The notes: generated by a model not told the origin, from the letters alone. Shown: positions 6,600-16,682, counted from the first letter of the stretch. The stretch is DNA of 64,000 nt from CAVPPA01 sp963841325 (GCA_963841325.1 CAWJBZ010000005.1:1-64000); one strand, 5' to 3'. Translations and numbers: made by a program.

Positions 6600-8162
6600 A
6601 TGACTAACCGACTACTCGCCAATCGTCGCTCGTTAGTGATAATTTGCACTATCCTGTTCTTGACTTTTCTCGATAACACCGTTGTCAGTGTGGTACTATC
6701 TAATATTCAGTCGAATCTGAGCGCCGGTGTCCAAGACCTCCAGTGGATAGTCAACGCTTATATGTTAGTTTTTGCGGTGCTAATGTTAACCGGCGGAACG
6801 TTAGGCGATTTATTCGGACGTAAAAAAGTATTGTTATCGGGAGTTTCCCTGTTTACCATCGGTTCAGTCGTGGCGATGTTGTCTAATTCCATCTGGTTAC
6901 TGATAGTCGGCCGGGTAATTATGGGTATCGGAGCGGCCGCTTCGGAACCGGGAACACTGTCGATGATTCGGCAGCTTTATCCAGATAGCGGTAAAAGATC
7001 CAGGGCTTTAGGGGTTTGGGCGGCAGTATCCGGTGTGGCCTTAGCCTTTGGACCGATCATTGGTGGAGTAATCATCGGCTTCAGTAGCTGGCGAGGAGTT
7101 TTCGCCTTTAGCGCTATCTTTGGGGTGCTGGCCTTGACAGCCGGACTGTTAGTATTGCCGGAGAGTTCCGATCCAAAAGGCCGAAAACTGGACATCCCCG
7201 GGCTGGTACTTGGTGGACTGACCTTATGTGCAGCTAGCTTTGCCGTTATTAGTGGTGAGAGCGCCGGTTACGCCACTTGGTGGATTGATCTGTTATTTGG
7301 GTTAACAGTGGTATCTGGCCTGGCTTTTATCTTAGTCGAGCGCTATCAAAACGATCCGGTGTTGCCGCTTAAGTTCTTTAAGAAATTACAATTTAGCGTG
7401 GCCAATTTGGTGGCATTCGTTACTAACTTTGGTATTTTTGCGGTTTTCTTTTTTGTCGCTCTTTATTTACAACTGATTGCCGGTTTCTCCGGCTACCAGA
7501 TTGCTCTATCATTTATTGCCATGGCCGCGGCGATCGTTACCGGTGCTTTACTGGCCGGGGTGTGGAACATCAAACACCAGACCATCATGCTGACTACCAT
7601 TGGCTGTTTGCTGTCCGGTGGGGGAATATTTGTCATTAATGCCCTTCTAAAACCGGGGATTAGCAGCCCGACATTGGCTTGGGCCTTATCAATATCCGGT
7701 GTCGGTTTTGGCATCAGCCTGGTAACCATGACATCATCAGTTTTAAATATCGTTCCCCATGAACGATCCGGCATGGCCGCCTCAACTGTCAATTCATTCC
7801 GCGAAGTCGGTGGCGTTTTTGGAGTCGCCGTTTTGGGTGCGATTGTTAATGCTCAGCTAACCTCCCAACTGGTCAGTCAGCTGAGAGCTTTGCAGTTACC
7901 GGCCAATTTCCAATCTTTCGTGGTCTACGCCATTACCCATGGCGGAAATACACCTAAAGGCGTTTCCGTCTCGCCAGCCATACTGGCTGGTCATGCCAAT
8001 TTGGTCAACCAAGTCACCAAAGTCGCCGACCAGGCCTTTGGCCGGGGTTTAACGATTGATTTAAATATTGCCGGCGCTATGTTGGTAGTAACCGGCCTGG
8101 TTTGTGGCGTAATTTACCTGTGGCCTAAACCTAACATTAACGGCCGGCCAGCTGTTAGCTAG
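6600..8162 (+). CDS. MFS drug exporter, DHA2 (14-helix) family
   Basis: A 520-residue membrane protein with about 14 hydrophobic segments. Diagnostic DHA2 motifs are present: LDNTVVSVVLSNIQ in helix 1 (antiporter motif D1-like) and GGTLGDLFGRKKVLLSG after helix 2 (motif A). It resembles the EmrB/QacA exporters, which use the proton gradient to expel amphipathic drugs and dyes. It has no membrane-fusion partner gene nearby, as expected for a cell without an outer membrane. It follows the MTB12-like gene by 20 nt and ends shortly before a terminator. Substrate cannot be deduced. Confidence 0.9.
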   Translation: MTNRLLANRRSLVIICTILFLTFLDNTVVSVVLSNIQSNLSAGVQDLQWIVNAYMLVFAVLMLTGGTLGDLFGRKKVLLSGVSLFTIGSVVAMLSNSIWLLIVGRVIMGIGAAASEPGTLSMIRQLYPDSGKRSRALGVWAAVSGVALAFGPIIGGVIIGFSSWRGVFAFSAIFGVLALTAGLLVLPESSDPKGRKLDIPGLVLGGLTLCAASFAVISGESAGYATWWIDLLFGLTVVSGLAFILVERYQNDPVLPLKFFKKLQFSVANLVAFVTNFGIFAVFFFVALYLQLIAGFSGYQIALSFIAMAAAIVTGALLAGVWNIKHQTIMLTTIGCLLSGGGIFVINALLKPGISSPTLAWALSISGVGFGISLVTMTSSVLNIVPHERSGMAASTVNSFREVGGVFGVAVLGAIVNAQLTSQLVSQLRALQLPANFQSFVVYAITHGGNTPKGVSVSPAILAGHANLVNQVTKVADQAFGRGLTIDLNIAGAMLVVTGLVCGVIYLWPKPNINGRPAVS

Positions 8163-8199
8163 ATCTTTAACGTCGATACTTTAACTAGCGGTGGTCAGA

Positions 8200-8224
8200 A
8201 CCGGATTCAGTATCCGGTCTTTTT
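8200..8224 (+). terminator. Rho-independent terminator after the MFS gene
   Basis: ACCGGAT (8200-8206) pairs with ATCCGGT (8212-8218) around a 5-nt loop, followed by CTTTTT. It is a clear intrinsic terminator for the 6073-8162 transcript. Confidence 0.9.
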
Positions 8225-8273
8225 AGCCCAAAGCGATAATGTTATTATTTAAATAATGAAGCTGAGAGGAAAT

Positions 8274-8597
8274 ATGATGAAGAGCAATCAATCCGGTAAC
8301 GGAGCCCCAATGGTTGTTTTAGCCATTCTGGTAATATTGGGTATCGCCGCCGCCGGCTATGCCGTCTGGGCCCATCAATATAAACCAACCGCCACCAACC
8401 AAACGGTCAGCCAAAGTCCGGTCACTAAGACCACCACTACACCGGCCACCACCACTACCCCCAGCAGCACCATTACTGGCTTGAGTAACGATCTTAATGC
8501 CATCGGTTCCGGACTGGCTAAAGAAAACGCCGACCAAAACAGCGTCAATACGGCCGTTAATGACCAGCAGAACGAAATCCAGGTACCAACCACTTAA
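8274..8597 (+). CDS. Small membrane-anchored Thr-rich protein
   Basis: About 107 residues beginning MKSNQSGNGAPMVVLAILVI. One membrane segment is followed by a Thr/Pro-rich, probably disordered stretch and a short helical end with many Asp/Asn/Gln. The start at 8274 is preferred over the ATG at 8256 because GAGAGGA lies 4 nt before it. No family is recognised. It precedes the exported helical protein by 15 nt, with that gene's Shine-Dalgarno (AAAGGAG) in between, so the two are likely co-transcribed. Confidence 0.55.
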   Translation: MMKSNQSGNGAPMVVLAILVILGIAAAGYAVWAHQYKPTATNQTVSQSPVTKTTTTPATTTTPSSTITGLSNDLNAIGSGLAKENADQNSVNTAVNDQQNEIQVPTT

Positions 8598-8612
8598 AAG
8601 GAGTTAGCTAAT

Positions 8613-9347
8613 ATGAAACGACTATCTTTAATTAAAAACTTCAAGCTACTAGGTACAGTGGGAGTATTATCAGCCGCTTTAACGCTTTTAACCGTGCCGG
8701 TCTTAGCCGCTACCGCCGGTACCTTGACTGCTACCCAGCAACAAGCTCTGCAAAATATTATCAACAAGGGTAACCAGGAGATTGGTCGCCGCCTGGATGC
8801 CCTAAATACCCTCAGTAGTAAAATCAGCACTATCACTAAACTGAGCGCCAGTGACCAGAGTTACCTGACTACCGAAGTCAATACTGAGATTAGCGGCTTA
8901 ACCAGCTTGAAAACCCAATTGGACGCCGACACTACCCTCACTGCCGCCCATACTGATGCCCAAAGTATTATTACCGAGTACCGGGTTTATGCCCTAGTCC
9001 TCCCCAAGGTCTGGTTAGTCAGTACCGCCGACCAGCAACAAGTTAACGAAGGTTTGCTGTCGACCCTCGCCCACAAAATCCAAACCCAGATCACTGCCGA
9101 CCAAACCGCCGGCAAAAACGTCAGCAGCCTGCAGACCGAGCTTAAGGACATGACTACTCAGATTACCAATGCCCAGAACATCTCCAGTACCATTGAAACT
9201 AACGTCTTACCGCTCCAGCCTAGTGACTACAACAGCGATCACACCATTTTGAGCGGTAATGCCACCCAGCTGAAAACCGCCCACGCTGACAACGAAGCGG
9301 CCTATACTGACGCTAAAAATATCATTAGTTCCCTAAAAGCTCTTTAA
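8613..9347 (+). CDS. Exported all-helical protein
   Basis: A 244-residue protein with a Sec signal peptide (Lys-rich start, hydrophobic core to about residue 30, likely cut after VLAA). The mature part is almost entirely amphipathic helix, with heptad-like Leu/Ile spacing and many Gln/Thr/Asp, consistent with an extracellular coiled-coil or helical bundle. No enzymatic motif is visible and I do not recognise the family. It probably sits at or near the cell surface. AAAGGAG precedes the ATG. Confidence 0.65.
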   Translation: MKRLSLIKNFKLLGTVGVLSAALTLLTVPVLAATAGTLTATQQQALQNIINKGNQEIGRRLDALNTLSSKISTITKLSASDQSYLTTEVNTEISGLTSLKTQLDADTTLTAAHTDAQSIITEYRVYALVLPKVWLVSTADQQQVNEGLLSTLAHKIQTQITADQTAGKNVSSLQTELKDMTTQITNAQNISSTIETNVLPLQPSDYNSDHTILSGNATQLKTAHADNEAAYTDAKNIISSLKAL

Positions 9348-9435
9348 TCAGCGTTTAGCCGCCTGGCGAATCTGTCGGTTAAAGTCTTTACCCTTATTCA
9401 CCGAGGTGTATAGTAATGGTGAAGCAATCCACCCC

Positions 9436-9990
9436 ATGAAACCCAAAACTTTATATAGCATATTGGTCAGCGGCGCGGTAATCGGCTTAGCAGCTTCTTT
9501 TTGGGAAACTTTGGAAGACTTAACCTTACTCAAAAATAGCCATGCCATCTTAAGCTGTAATCTCAATAGTGTCTTTAGCTGCACCAATGTCTTGAACGCC
9601 TGGCAAAGTTCGGTGTTTCATTTTCCGAATTCACTGATGTGCATGACTTTCTTCACCTTAACTCTAGGTGTCGGCTTAGTCGGTTTAACCGGCAGCCCCC
9701 TGAACCGAGTCTTGCGCTTAACCATGCAAGGTCTGGCTTTATTCTTCCTGGGATTCGGTTTGTGGTTTCTGGAGCAGAGCACCTTTAGTATCAACGCCTT
9801 ATGCATCTTCTGTGTCTTTTGTTTTGGCGGCCTGCTGATGATTAATGCTGCCTGGCTGCGCCTGAATTTGGCTGATAGTCAGCGCCGGCGTGAGCACTGG
9901 CGGTGGCACTTGTTTAACGGTTTAGATATCCTGTCGTGGATCTTACTGGCGGCCGTGGTAGCTCTGGCGATGTGGCTACACTTCCGTTAA
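9436..9990 (+). CDS. VKOR-family quinone-dependent disulfide oxidase
   Basis: A 184-residue protein with about five membrane segments. It carries the VKOR pattern: a loop pair of Cys (SCNLNSVFSCTNV, a periplasmic loop with Cys 8 residues apart) and the active-site CxxC in ALCIFCVFC. Bacterial VKOR reoxidises a DsbA-like thioredoxin using quinone, driving disulfide formation in exported proteins. No DsbA-like partner lies in the window. The window's secreted proteins often have paired cysteines and are likely clients. A GTG at 9406 could also start it, but TATAGT at 9409-9414 falls after that codon, favouring 9436. Confidence 0.85.
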   Translation: MKPKTLYSILVSGAVIGLAASFWETLEDLTLLKNSHAILSCNLNSVFSCTNVLNAWQSSVFHFPNSLMCMTFFTLTLGVGLVGLTGSPLNRVLRLTMQGLALFFLGFGLWFLEQSTFSINALCIFCVFCFGGLLMINAAWLRLNLADSQRRREHWRWHLFNGLDILSWILLAAVVALAMWLHFR

Positions 9991-10010
9991 GGACAGTTTT
10001 CATCAAGCAA

Positions 10011-10856
10011 TTAAGTTATCCAGTTTTGCAGTAACTCAGTCTGTAAACCTTGTTTGTTAACAGCATTTATAAAAGCCTGGATATCTTCGGTAAAAGTGGT
10101 CCGAAAATGCATTAAGACGATATCTCCGGGTCGCAAATGATTACCAACCTGGTAATTCAGTTTACCGTTATCGATAGTCACATCCCACATGATGACGGCC
10201 TTCATGCCGCAAGCGGCAGCGGCCCGTTGTGTATCAGCATTATAATCGCCGCCCGGCGGCCTGATCAATACCGGCCGGCGTCCATACCACTGGGTTAAAA
10301 CGGTAGCGTCACTGCAGATTTCCTGGATCTGCTGGTCGTAGGTCAGATTGGTTAATAAGCTGTGGTCATAAGTATGATCCTCAATTAACGAACCGGTAGC
10401 CTGGCTTAATTCTCCGAAGTAGCCAGGGTTGTCATTGATAAAACGGTAGACCAGAAAAAATGAAGCCTGCAAATGGTTAGCAATCATCAGCGGGAAAGCT
10501 TGGGGTTCTTTATAGACACCGTCGTCAATCGTTAAAAAGACCACCGGCTGGGTAGTGGGTATCCGAGAAATTACCGGCACTAAATCAGTTTCATTTGGAA
10601 CCGGGTATTGGACAGGTTGGATGGTCGGTATCACTCCCGAACTATTAGCTAGCAAATTATGATTGACTGGTGACTGCTGAGCAACGACTGGCGCAGTAAC
10701 CGTTGCCGGTAAAGGACCGGCAGAAGAATGGATCGACTGATTAATTATCAGACTGGCGGCGAAAACTATCGCCACCACGACCACAGCCACTAGATAACTG
10801 AACTGATTTAACCGTTTAGGCTTGGTTTGGCGTTTTCCGGTCACCGGTTTAACCAT
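10011..10856 (-). CDS. Polysaccharide deacetylase (CE4/NodB domain), membrane-anchored
   Basis: A 281-residue protein with a basic N-terminus, one membrane segment (about 25-46) and an exposed NodB-type domain. All CE4 motifs appear in order: TIDDG (catalytic base and metal Asp), HTYDH (the two metal-binding His), RPPGGDYN and LMHF. These enzymes remove N-acetyl groups from peptidoglycan GlcNAc/MurNAc or related polymers, so it probably modifies the cell's own wall or a host polymer. Minus strand TAGATT lies 6 nt before the ATG, another leaderless-type start. The 211-bp gap to the next gene is a divergent promoter region with nothing else visible. Confidence 0.9.
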   Translation of the reverse strand: MVKPVTGKRQTKPKRLNQFSYLVAVVVVAIVFAASLIINQSIHSSAGPLPATVTAPVVAQQSPVNHNLLANSSGVIPTIQPVQYPVPNETDLVPVISRIPTTQPVVFLTIDDGVYKEPQAFPLMIANHLQASFFLVYRFINDNPGYFGELSQATGSLIEDHTYDHSLLTNLTYDQQIQEICSDATVLTQWYGRRPVLIRPPGGDYNADTQRAAAACGMKAVIMWDVTIDNGKLNYQVGNHLRPGDIVLMHFRTTFTEDIQAFINAVNKQGLQTELLQNWIT

Positions 10857-11067
10857 TAATCCAATCTAATCTAAGGATAACATAAGCCACCATCTGGCCT
10901 TTATACTAGACATCTTGTTAACTTATTAGCTATCAGTTTATTAGCCTACTGGCTTAAAGTTTTAGTAGATTAACGGCCGTTTTGATAGAACAACTGTTTT
11001 TAGTGGACAGGACATGTTATGCTTACAGTGTAAATACTGCTTAAGCTAGCTTTGCTGGTAGCGGCCG

Positions 11068-12102
11068 ATGTCAAATAAAAAATATAAAACAAAAATAACC
11101 AGGCGGACGCTTTCACCGAAAGCGGTTGCGGTCAAGCGGGCAATCCGTCGGCGACGTCCTATCCATAAAAGAGTGTTACTACACCCGATTACCTTCTTCG
11201 GCCTGCTTTGTTTTGGTGTTTTTCTGGTGGGTATTACCTGGCACGGATTAGCTCTATCTTATACCGTGACCGCTACGATCCCGGCTCCGGCCCTGACCGA
11301 ACCGGCAATTATTACCTCACCTACAGCTGATAGTACTGAGACAACCACTCCAATTATAGTTAGTGGAACTTGCCCGGCAGATTCTTATGTCACCTTGGAC
11401 CGAAATGGTCTATTCAGTGGTGTGGATATTTGTAACGCCAACACCTTTAGTATTGTTACCGATTTATTTCCCGGTCTTAATCAACTACAAGCCCAGGACT
11501 ATAACATTACCGATCAAGCCGGACCGACTTCACCAGTAGTTGACGTAACTTACTCCCCGCAAACTACTACCACAACGATAACTTCTACTTCACCGACTAC
11601 CAAAACTACACCAAGCAGTACCAGTACTACAGGTTCTTCTTGTGTGTTGTTGCTGGATGCCGCTTTTCAGTATCAAGTCATTAGAGTCGGACAAACCTTC
11701 CAATGGACCGTCAATATCAACGGCTGCTGGCCACCCTATAGCGCCAATGTATCCTGGGGTGACGGTAGTTCTACAATTATTAATATCGGTAACGCCCAAA
11801 GCTTTGTGATCAGTCACGTTTACTTCATGACCGGAGACCCGATGATTAAGATTACCACCACTGATAGCCGAGGCAATAGCGCACTGCTACAACTTACTAC
11901 AGTAATTAAATCCCAGTCGGCACTAAATGGGGTAATTAGCAATAATATTACCCCACCTAGTAATCCGTTTACTGGTATTCAGCAGTGGCTCTGGTTAGTC
12001 TGGCCGGTTTATGGCACCATCGTTTTGATGGCGGTCAGTTTCTGGTTGGGAGAATATCAGGAGTATGTCAAAATACTGCGCCGCCGGCAGATTATCCATT
12101 AA
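11068..12102 (+). CDS. Surface protein with a PKD-like domain, anchored at both ends
   Basis: A 344-residue protein with a very basic cytoplasmic start (residues 1-40), a membrane segment (about 41-62), an Ig-like exposed part, a Thr/Ser-rich linker (about 160-190), a PKD-like domain (SWGDGSSTI... through LLQLTTVI, roughly 200-275), then a second membrane segment near the C-terminus with a charged tail. It is likely displayed as an extracellular loop. Two cysteine pairs are visible. A possible -10 (TATGCT, about 11018) lies 45 nt upstream. Function unknown; adhesion or envelope scaffolding is an inference. Confidence 0.65.
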   Translation: MSNKKYKTKITRRTLSPKAVAVKRAIRRRRPIHKRVLLHPITFFGLLCFGVFLVGITWHGLALSYTVTATIPAPALTEPAIITSPTADSTETTTPIIVSGTCPADSYVTLDRNGLFSGVDICNANTFSIVTDLFPGLNQLQAQDYNITDQAGPTSPVVDVTYSPQTTTTTITSTSPTTKTTPSSTSTTGSSCVLLLDAAFQYQVIRVGQTFQWTVNINGCWPPYSANVSWGDGSSTIINIGNAQSFVISHVYFMTGDPMIKITTTDSRGNSALLQLTTVIKSQSALNGVISNNITPPSNPFTGIQQWLWLVWPVYGTIVLMAVSFWLGEYQEYVKILRRRQIIH

Positions 12103-12107
12103 TACTT

Positions 12108-15100
12108 CTAGCTTACTGTCACCGTAAACTGCTGATATGTTATTCCCTCTTTGTTTTCAGCCTCCAAAGTGAAGGTATACGTGCCTGATTTAGTTGGTGT
12201 CCCAAAAAAGCTAGCTGTACCGTCTTTATTGTCATGTAGGTTAAGGCCTGGGGGTAACGTACCGCTATACACAAATATCTTAAAGTTCGACCCGTTACCA
12301 GTTGCAATAAAGGTATAGGAAGAGTTTGATCCTTCTGTAAATGTCATATTACTTGAGCTAGAGAAAATAGTAGTTGGTGCAGAAGTAGCATTAGTAATTG
12401 TTAAAGTGAACTGTTGAGTTGCGGTACCTGCACTATTAGCAGCCTTGATTGTAAGATTGTATGTCCCAGCAGTTCCAGCTACTATCATACCCGTAAAATT
12501 TGCTGTGCCGTTTCCATTATCTGTAAATGTCAACCCGGAAGGTAAAGTACCACTTTCCGTGACACTTGCTGCCGGTATACCAGTAGTGGTAATTGTCAAA
12601 TCCGATGTAGTAATAATCTGTCGAACGCCAACGCTATAAGTATTGGCACTGGTAATTGTTGGAGCAACAGTTAGTGGTTTTACTACTAAACTAGTAGTAA
12701 TTACACTACTCCAAATCCCAGCAGCATTTTCTGCTCGAATATTTACTGGATAGGTACCGACTGGCAGATTGGACCCAAGATTGGCTGTTAGGTTGCTACT
12801 GCTTGAGTCATAGGCCATAGCTGTTCCATGGCCTTGACCCGGGTCTATCGTACCAATGTAATACTCCCCGCCAATTATTGGCGACAATTGAACTGAGGGG
12901 CTTACAGAAGCTATGACCGTACTATTATTAACTACAATAACCGGGTTAACTGACCAGGTTGGAGTTCCCACCATAGGCACAGTTTGATCTATATTGATAG
13001 CTGTCGTAGTTACTGTTGTTGTATTTCCGGCATTGTCTACCGCTGTGCCTATAACTGTTTGATGAGAGCCGTTAGAGTTCAGAGTAACTGGGGCAGTGCA
13101 AGTTGCAATCCCAACACCGGTACCACTATCATTACAACTAAATATAACTGTTACTGGACTATTATTCCATCCTGCACTGTTGGATGCTGGGGAAAGACTG
13201 TATGTAATAGTTGGCGCTGTCGTGTCATAAATGACAGTAATAGTGTTACTTGGGTTACTCTCAATTCCGTTAGCACTCACCGCAGCCACATAGTAGGTAT
13301 TACTTTCTTGAACTGCAGTGCTGTCGGTGTATGAGGTAGTAGAAGTATTGCCAACAACCACATTGCCGCGATAGATGTTGTATGAGGCAGCACCTGAAAC
13401 AGCTGACCAAGAAAGGTTCGGTGATTTATTGGTAGGAGTTAATGCAGTAAGATTAACTGGAGTAGCAATAGGATTCACAACTAAGCTAGTCGTGGTAACA
13501 GCGCTCCAGCTCCCGGCAGCATTTTCTGCTCTGATATTAACAGAATAAGTACCAGGTGTAAGATTAGAACCTAATGTTGCTGTAAGAGTACCAGTATTAT
13601 TATTCCAAGTTAATGGTGTTGCATTACCTTGACCGGGATCGTTACTCCCAATATAATATTCACCTCCTATAACACCAGAATACATTTCAGATGCACCAAC
13701 AGATAAGTTTGTAGTCTGACCAACAACCATAGGATTCGTCGACCACGATGGTGTCCCAAAAACTGGAACAGTTTGATCAATATTAATTGCTGGCGTTGTT
13801 ATCGATGCTGAATTCCCTGCATTATCTAAGGCTGTACCAGTAACAATTTGATCGGCACCGTTAGCGGTTAAATTAATAGGTGATGGGCATGAATTTATTC
13901 CAGACAGGTCATCATTACAAGTAAATGATATGGTTACGGGCGAATTATACCATCCGTTAATACTTTGTGTAGGAGTAATGTTGTAGCTAATTATAGGTGG
14001 TGTAGTGTCATAAATTACACTAATAGAAAAACTATTACTTAGCGCAACTCCACTAGCATTAAAAGCAATGACTAAGTAGTTGTTTACTCCTTGAGGGGCA
14101 TTAGTATCTATGAATGTATTTGAAGTAGTAGAACTTATTTGAATACCATTCCGATAAATTTCGAAATAAGCAGGTATCGCATATGAGATGCTGAGCACGG
14201 GTGGTTGGTTGGTTGGTGAGGGGGCCGAAACTGCTACTGGTTTAGGTACGACTATTGTGATCGAGGTATCCCCATTTATCACACCAGTTGTCGTACATGC
14301 ACTTGTCATACCGTTACCAGCACAAATGTCATAGCTCTGCCCAGGTATTACATCTAATATACCGTTAGTACTGTATCCACTGATATCATTTTCGGAAATA
14401 TTAAATATATTGCCATCCGCATCAATAAAAGTTGGCTCATTTCCAGTATTATAATCTGAAACACTTGCATCGATGAGAGTACCGTCAGGATATTCAGTAG
14501 TAACACTGATAGTATCTGTAGTGAAGGCAAAATTTTGGGTTGTATCACCGTTTACGTAAACCGATGAGTATTCATCAACGATTCGGAAGAAGAATCCCAT
14601 ATAGCTTTCGGATATTTCTACGTTTGCCAAAACAGTACCACCAGCTACAGAGCTAACCGAGTAATAGCCATTTGAATCTGTAGTAGATGAATTTAACCCT
14701 TCCCAGTTATAAGTTACAACTGCTCCACTTTCTGGACTACCATTTAATGTTACGACACCAGAAACGGTACCGGGTGAAGGAGGTACAGGAGGTGTAGGCA
14801 CTGTCAGGTTAACTAACACATTTCTGTTAACAATTCCTGTGGTGGTACAGCCCTCGCCATAGTAGTTATACGCACAGACGTCGTAATTTGTTCCAGGCAG
14901 AACTTCTAAGGTAGCGATGCCGTCAGAGTTAGTGCTGTTATTGCTTCTTACGTCGTTGTCGCCATCTAGGTTATAAACGTTACCATTTACGTCAGTGAAC
15001 ATATACGGGCCACCCGTATTCACATCCTCAACTGACACTGCTGCCGGAGTCCCATCAGCATATTCAGCATTAACGGTAATAGTATAGCTGACAAAAGCCA

Positions 15101-15455
15101 GGTTCTGTGTGGTATCACCGTTTACGTAGATAGGAGTATCAGCTTGATCATCAGCAATGCTAACCAATCCAGGACCATTACCGATTAAATAAACACCTAC
15201 ATAAGCCTGGCCACCAGGTACCGAACTGACTGAGTAATTACCATTGGCATCGGTGATGGATGCGGTCGATCCATCATGATTGTAATATACAGTTGCACCG
15301 GCTAATGGACTACCGTTTAAGGTGACTACACCAGAGACGGTACCGGAATTGTCGGCATAAGCTAGGCTCGCGCCAAAACCTAGTGATATTATGATTGCTA
15401 AAAGTGCAACCTTAACAAGCATCGGTATCTTAGATAGGGATAGTCGAACTATCAT
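12108..15455 (-). CDS. Large secreted multidomain Ig-like surface protein
   Basis: About 1115 residues with a Sec signal peptide (cut near AYA-DN). The N-terminal half has two carboxypeptidase-regulatory-like repeats (GTVSGVVTLNGSP each time), followed by two near-parallel FN3/Ig units separated by 'DTTPPIISY'-type HYR-like segments, then two putative Ig (He_PIG-like) units near the end with 'SGTLPSGLTF' and 'SGTLPPGLNL'. No C-terminal membrane anchor is visible. The start at 15455 is chosen because GTGAGGGAG, which could itself be read as a start, is better placed as its Shine-Dalgarno. It is convergent with the PKD gene, 5 nt apart. Probable adhesin or surface stalk. Confidence 0.75.
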   Translation of the reverse strand: MIVRLSLSKIPMLVKVALLAIIISLGFGASLAYADNSGTVSGVVTLNGSPLAGATVYYNHDGSTASITDANGNYSVSSVPGGQAYVGVYLIGNGPGLVSIADDQADTPIYVNGDTTQNLAFVSYTITVNAEYADGTPAAVSVEDVNTGGPYMFTDVNGNVYNLDGDNDVRSNNSTNSDGIATLEVLPGTNYDVCAYNYYGEGCTTTGIVNRNVLVNLTVPTPPVPPSPGTVSGVVTLNGSPESGAVVTYNWEGLNSSTTDSNGYYSVSSVAGGTVLANVEISESYMGFFFRIVDEYSSVYVNGDTTQNFAFTTDTISVTTEYPDGTLIDASVSDYNTGNEPTFIDADGNIFNISENDISGYSTNGILDVIPGQSYDICAGNGMTSACTTTGVINGDTSITIVVPKPVAVSAPSPTNQPPVLSISYAIPAYFEIYRNGIQISSTTSNTFIDTNAPQGVNNYLVIAFNASGVALSNSFSISVIYDTTPPIISYNITPTQSINGWYNSPVTISFTCNDDLSGINSCPSPINLTANGADQIVTGTALDNAGNSASITTPAINIDQTVPVFGTPSWSTNPMVVGQTTNLSVGASEMYSGVIGGEYYIGSNDPGQGNATPLTWNNNTGTLTATLGSNLTPGTYSVNIRAENAAGSWSAVTTTSLVVNPIATPVNLTALTPTNKSPNLSWSAVSGAASYNIYRGNVVVGNTSTTSYTDSTAVQESNTYYVAAVSANGIESNPSNTITVIYDTTAPTITYSLSPASNSAGWNNSPVTVIFSCNDSGTGVGIATCTAPVTLNSNGSHQTVIGTAVDNAGNTTTVTTTAINIDQTVPMVGTPTWSVNPVIVVNNSTVIASVSPSVQLSPIIGGEYYIGTIDPGQGHGTAMAYDSSSSNLTANLGSNLPVGTYPVNIRAENAAGIWSSVITTSLVVKPLTVAPTITSANTYSVGVRQIITTSDLTITTTGIPAASVTESGTLPSGLTFTDNGNGTANFTGMIVAGTAGTYNLTIKAANSAGTATQQFTLTITNATSAPTTIFSSSSNMTFTEGSNSSYTFIATGNGSNFKIFVYSGTLPPGLNLHDNKDGTASFFGTPTKSGTYTFTLEAENKEGITYQQFTVTVS

Positions 15456-15594
15456 ATACCTTAACTCCCTCACGTTAATTAATGTATCTGTCCAAAAGTA
15501 TACTCACCGTTAATAAAATGACAATTATTGTTATATTAATTTACATAACATATAGATGACTCTATAATTGCGCAATATTATCTCTTTTTGTTAA

Positions 15595-16017
15595 ATGATG
15601 AAGACATTTTCTCGAATTCAAATTCGTTATGTCCTATTGGTTATCATCCTAGTTTTTCTAGGTGTTACCTTGATTGTTTTCAAAGAAGTGAACCAATCAT
15701 ATATAGGAATGCCTGCGAAATTGGTTGTACCGAACCAAAACGACAGACTTGAAATAGATCAAGCCATTTTAAATATGCACCCATTACTTACTCCCGGGGT
15801 TCAGGCCACTATAATAATAAATGCTTTTACTAAGACTGCAGCTAAAGAAGTTGTGACTTATAGTAGTAGTAAATATGCAGCTCAAAAAGTTATGACCGTA
15901 AAGTTCAAAGATGTATGGATAATTATCGAACATACAACAAGCAAGACTCTACCTTTGCCAAATAACGCTATAGCTCGCAAATATAGCTTACCATTTGGCT
16001 GGTACTCAGTTAATTAA
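15595..16017 (+). CDS. Membrane-anchored hypothetical protein
   Basis: A 140-residue protein with a basic start and one membrane segment (about residues 12-32), then a small exposed domain with no recognisable motif. TATAAT at about 15562 lies 28 nt upstream, and no Shine-Dalgarno is obvious. It is the first of several short one-pass membrane proteins that precede the surface locus. Function unknown. Confidence 0.5.
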   Translation: MMKTFSRIQIRYVLLVIILVFLGVTLIVFKEVNQSYIGMPAKLVVPNQNDRLEIDQAILNMHPLLTPGVQATIIINAFTKTAAKEVVTYSSSKYAAQKVMTVKFKDVWIIIEHTTSKTLPLPNNAIARKYSLPFGWYSVN

Positions 16018-16079
16018 AGCTATAAGCACCCATCCATCCTAAGTCATAATTCTTCAAGCAGATATGCCATAATTAGCTT

Positions 16080-16670
16080 GTGTCCAGGAAACGAGTAATT
16101 ATATTTAGTAGCTTATTTCTTTTGATAATTATTGCCTTTGTTGTTGGTCTGCATTTCATTAGCCGACTTAACCAACCGGCCCTAGGTGTTACGAATGTCA
16201 GTCAAGGAACGGTCGATAATCAAAATATAAGCTTTTCAGTTTCCTTAACTCCTAAGTTACAAAACACCAAATATGCCTCATATGATTACCCTTCCGGGTT
16301 AAATCTAAAAACGGGTACGCCAATTTATCCTCCATCAGTCGCTACGCTAGACTACACTGTTAAAGATGTAGAAAGCTGGTTTTTAGCGGTAGATATTAGC
16401 AGCAATCCATCTGGAAATTTAAGCAATAATAGCGCTTATCTGGGTCGGATAGACAATCCTAGTGAATTTCACCAAAGCAATACCAACATAAATGGTCAAC
16501 CGGTAATAATTATCACTGATACCCAGGCAGAAGGATTTAGTCAAATAGCCTTTTTAGTTCATGATACTTGGCTGGCGACTGTTTCATTAATCGGCGATGA
16601 CGTCAGTGGCACTCAGCCGCTGCAAACTAGTTTTAATATGATTCTGCAAACCTGGCATTGGCTGGTCTAA
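16080..16670 (+). CDS. Membrane-anchored hypothetical protein, GTG start
   Basis: A 196-residue protein with one N-terminal membrane segment (about 5-26) and an exposed domain of about 165 residues rich in beta-prone segments and ending WHWLV. The GTG at 16080 lies 6 nt after CATAAT, giving a leaderless start. The exposed part has a shape similar to the protein at 30543 (PPS-like strands and a 'LGTVSL'-type core), which closes the surface locus on the other side; relation is only tentative. Function unknown. Confidence 0.5.
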   Translation: MSRKRVIIFSSLFLLIIIAFVVGLHFISRLNQPALGVTNVSQGTVDNQNISFSVSLTPKLQNTKYASYDYPSGLNLKTGTPIYPPSVATLDYTVKDVESWFLAVDISSNPSGNLSNNSAYLGRIDNPSEFHQSNTNINGQPVIIITDTQAEGFSQIAFLVHDTWLATVSLIGDDVSGTQPLQTSFNMILQTWHWLV

Positions 16671-16682
16671 AACTACCCCGTG

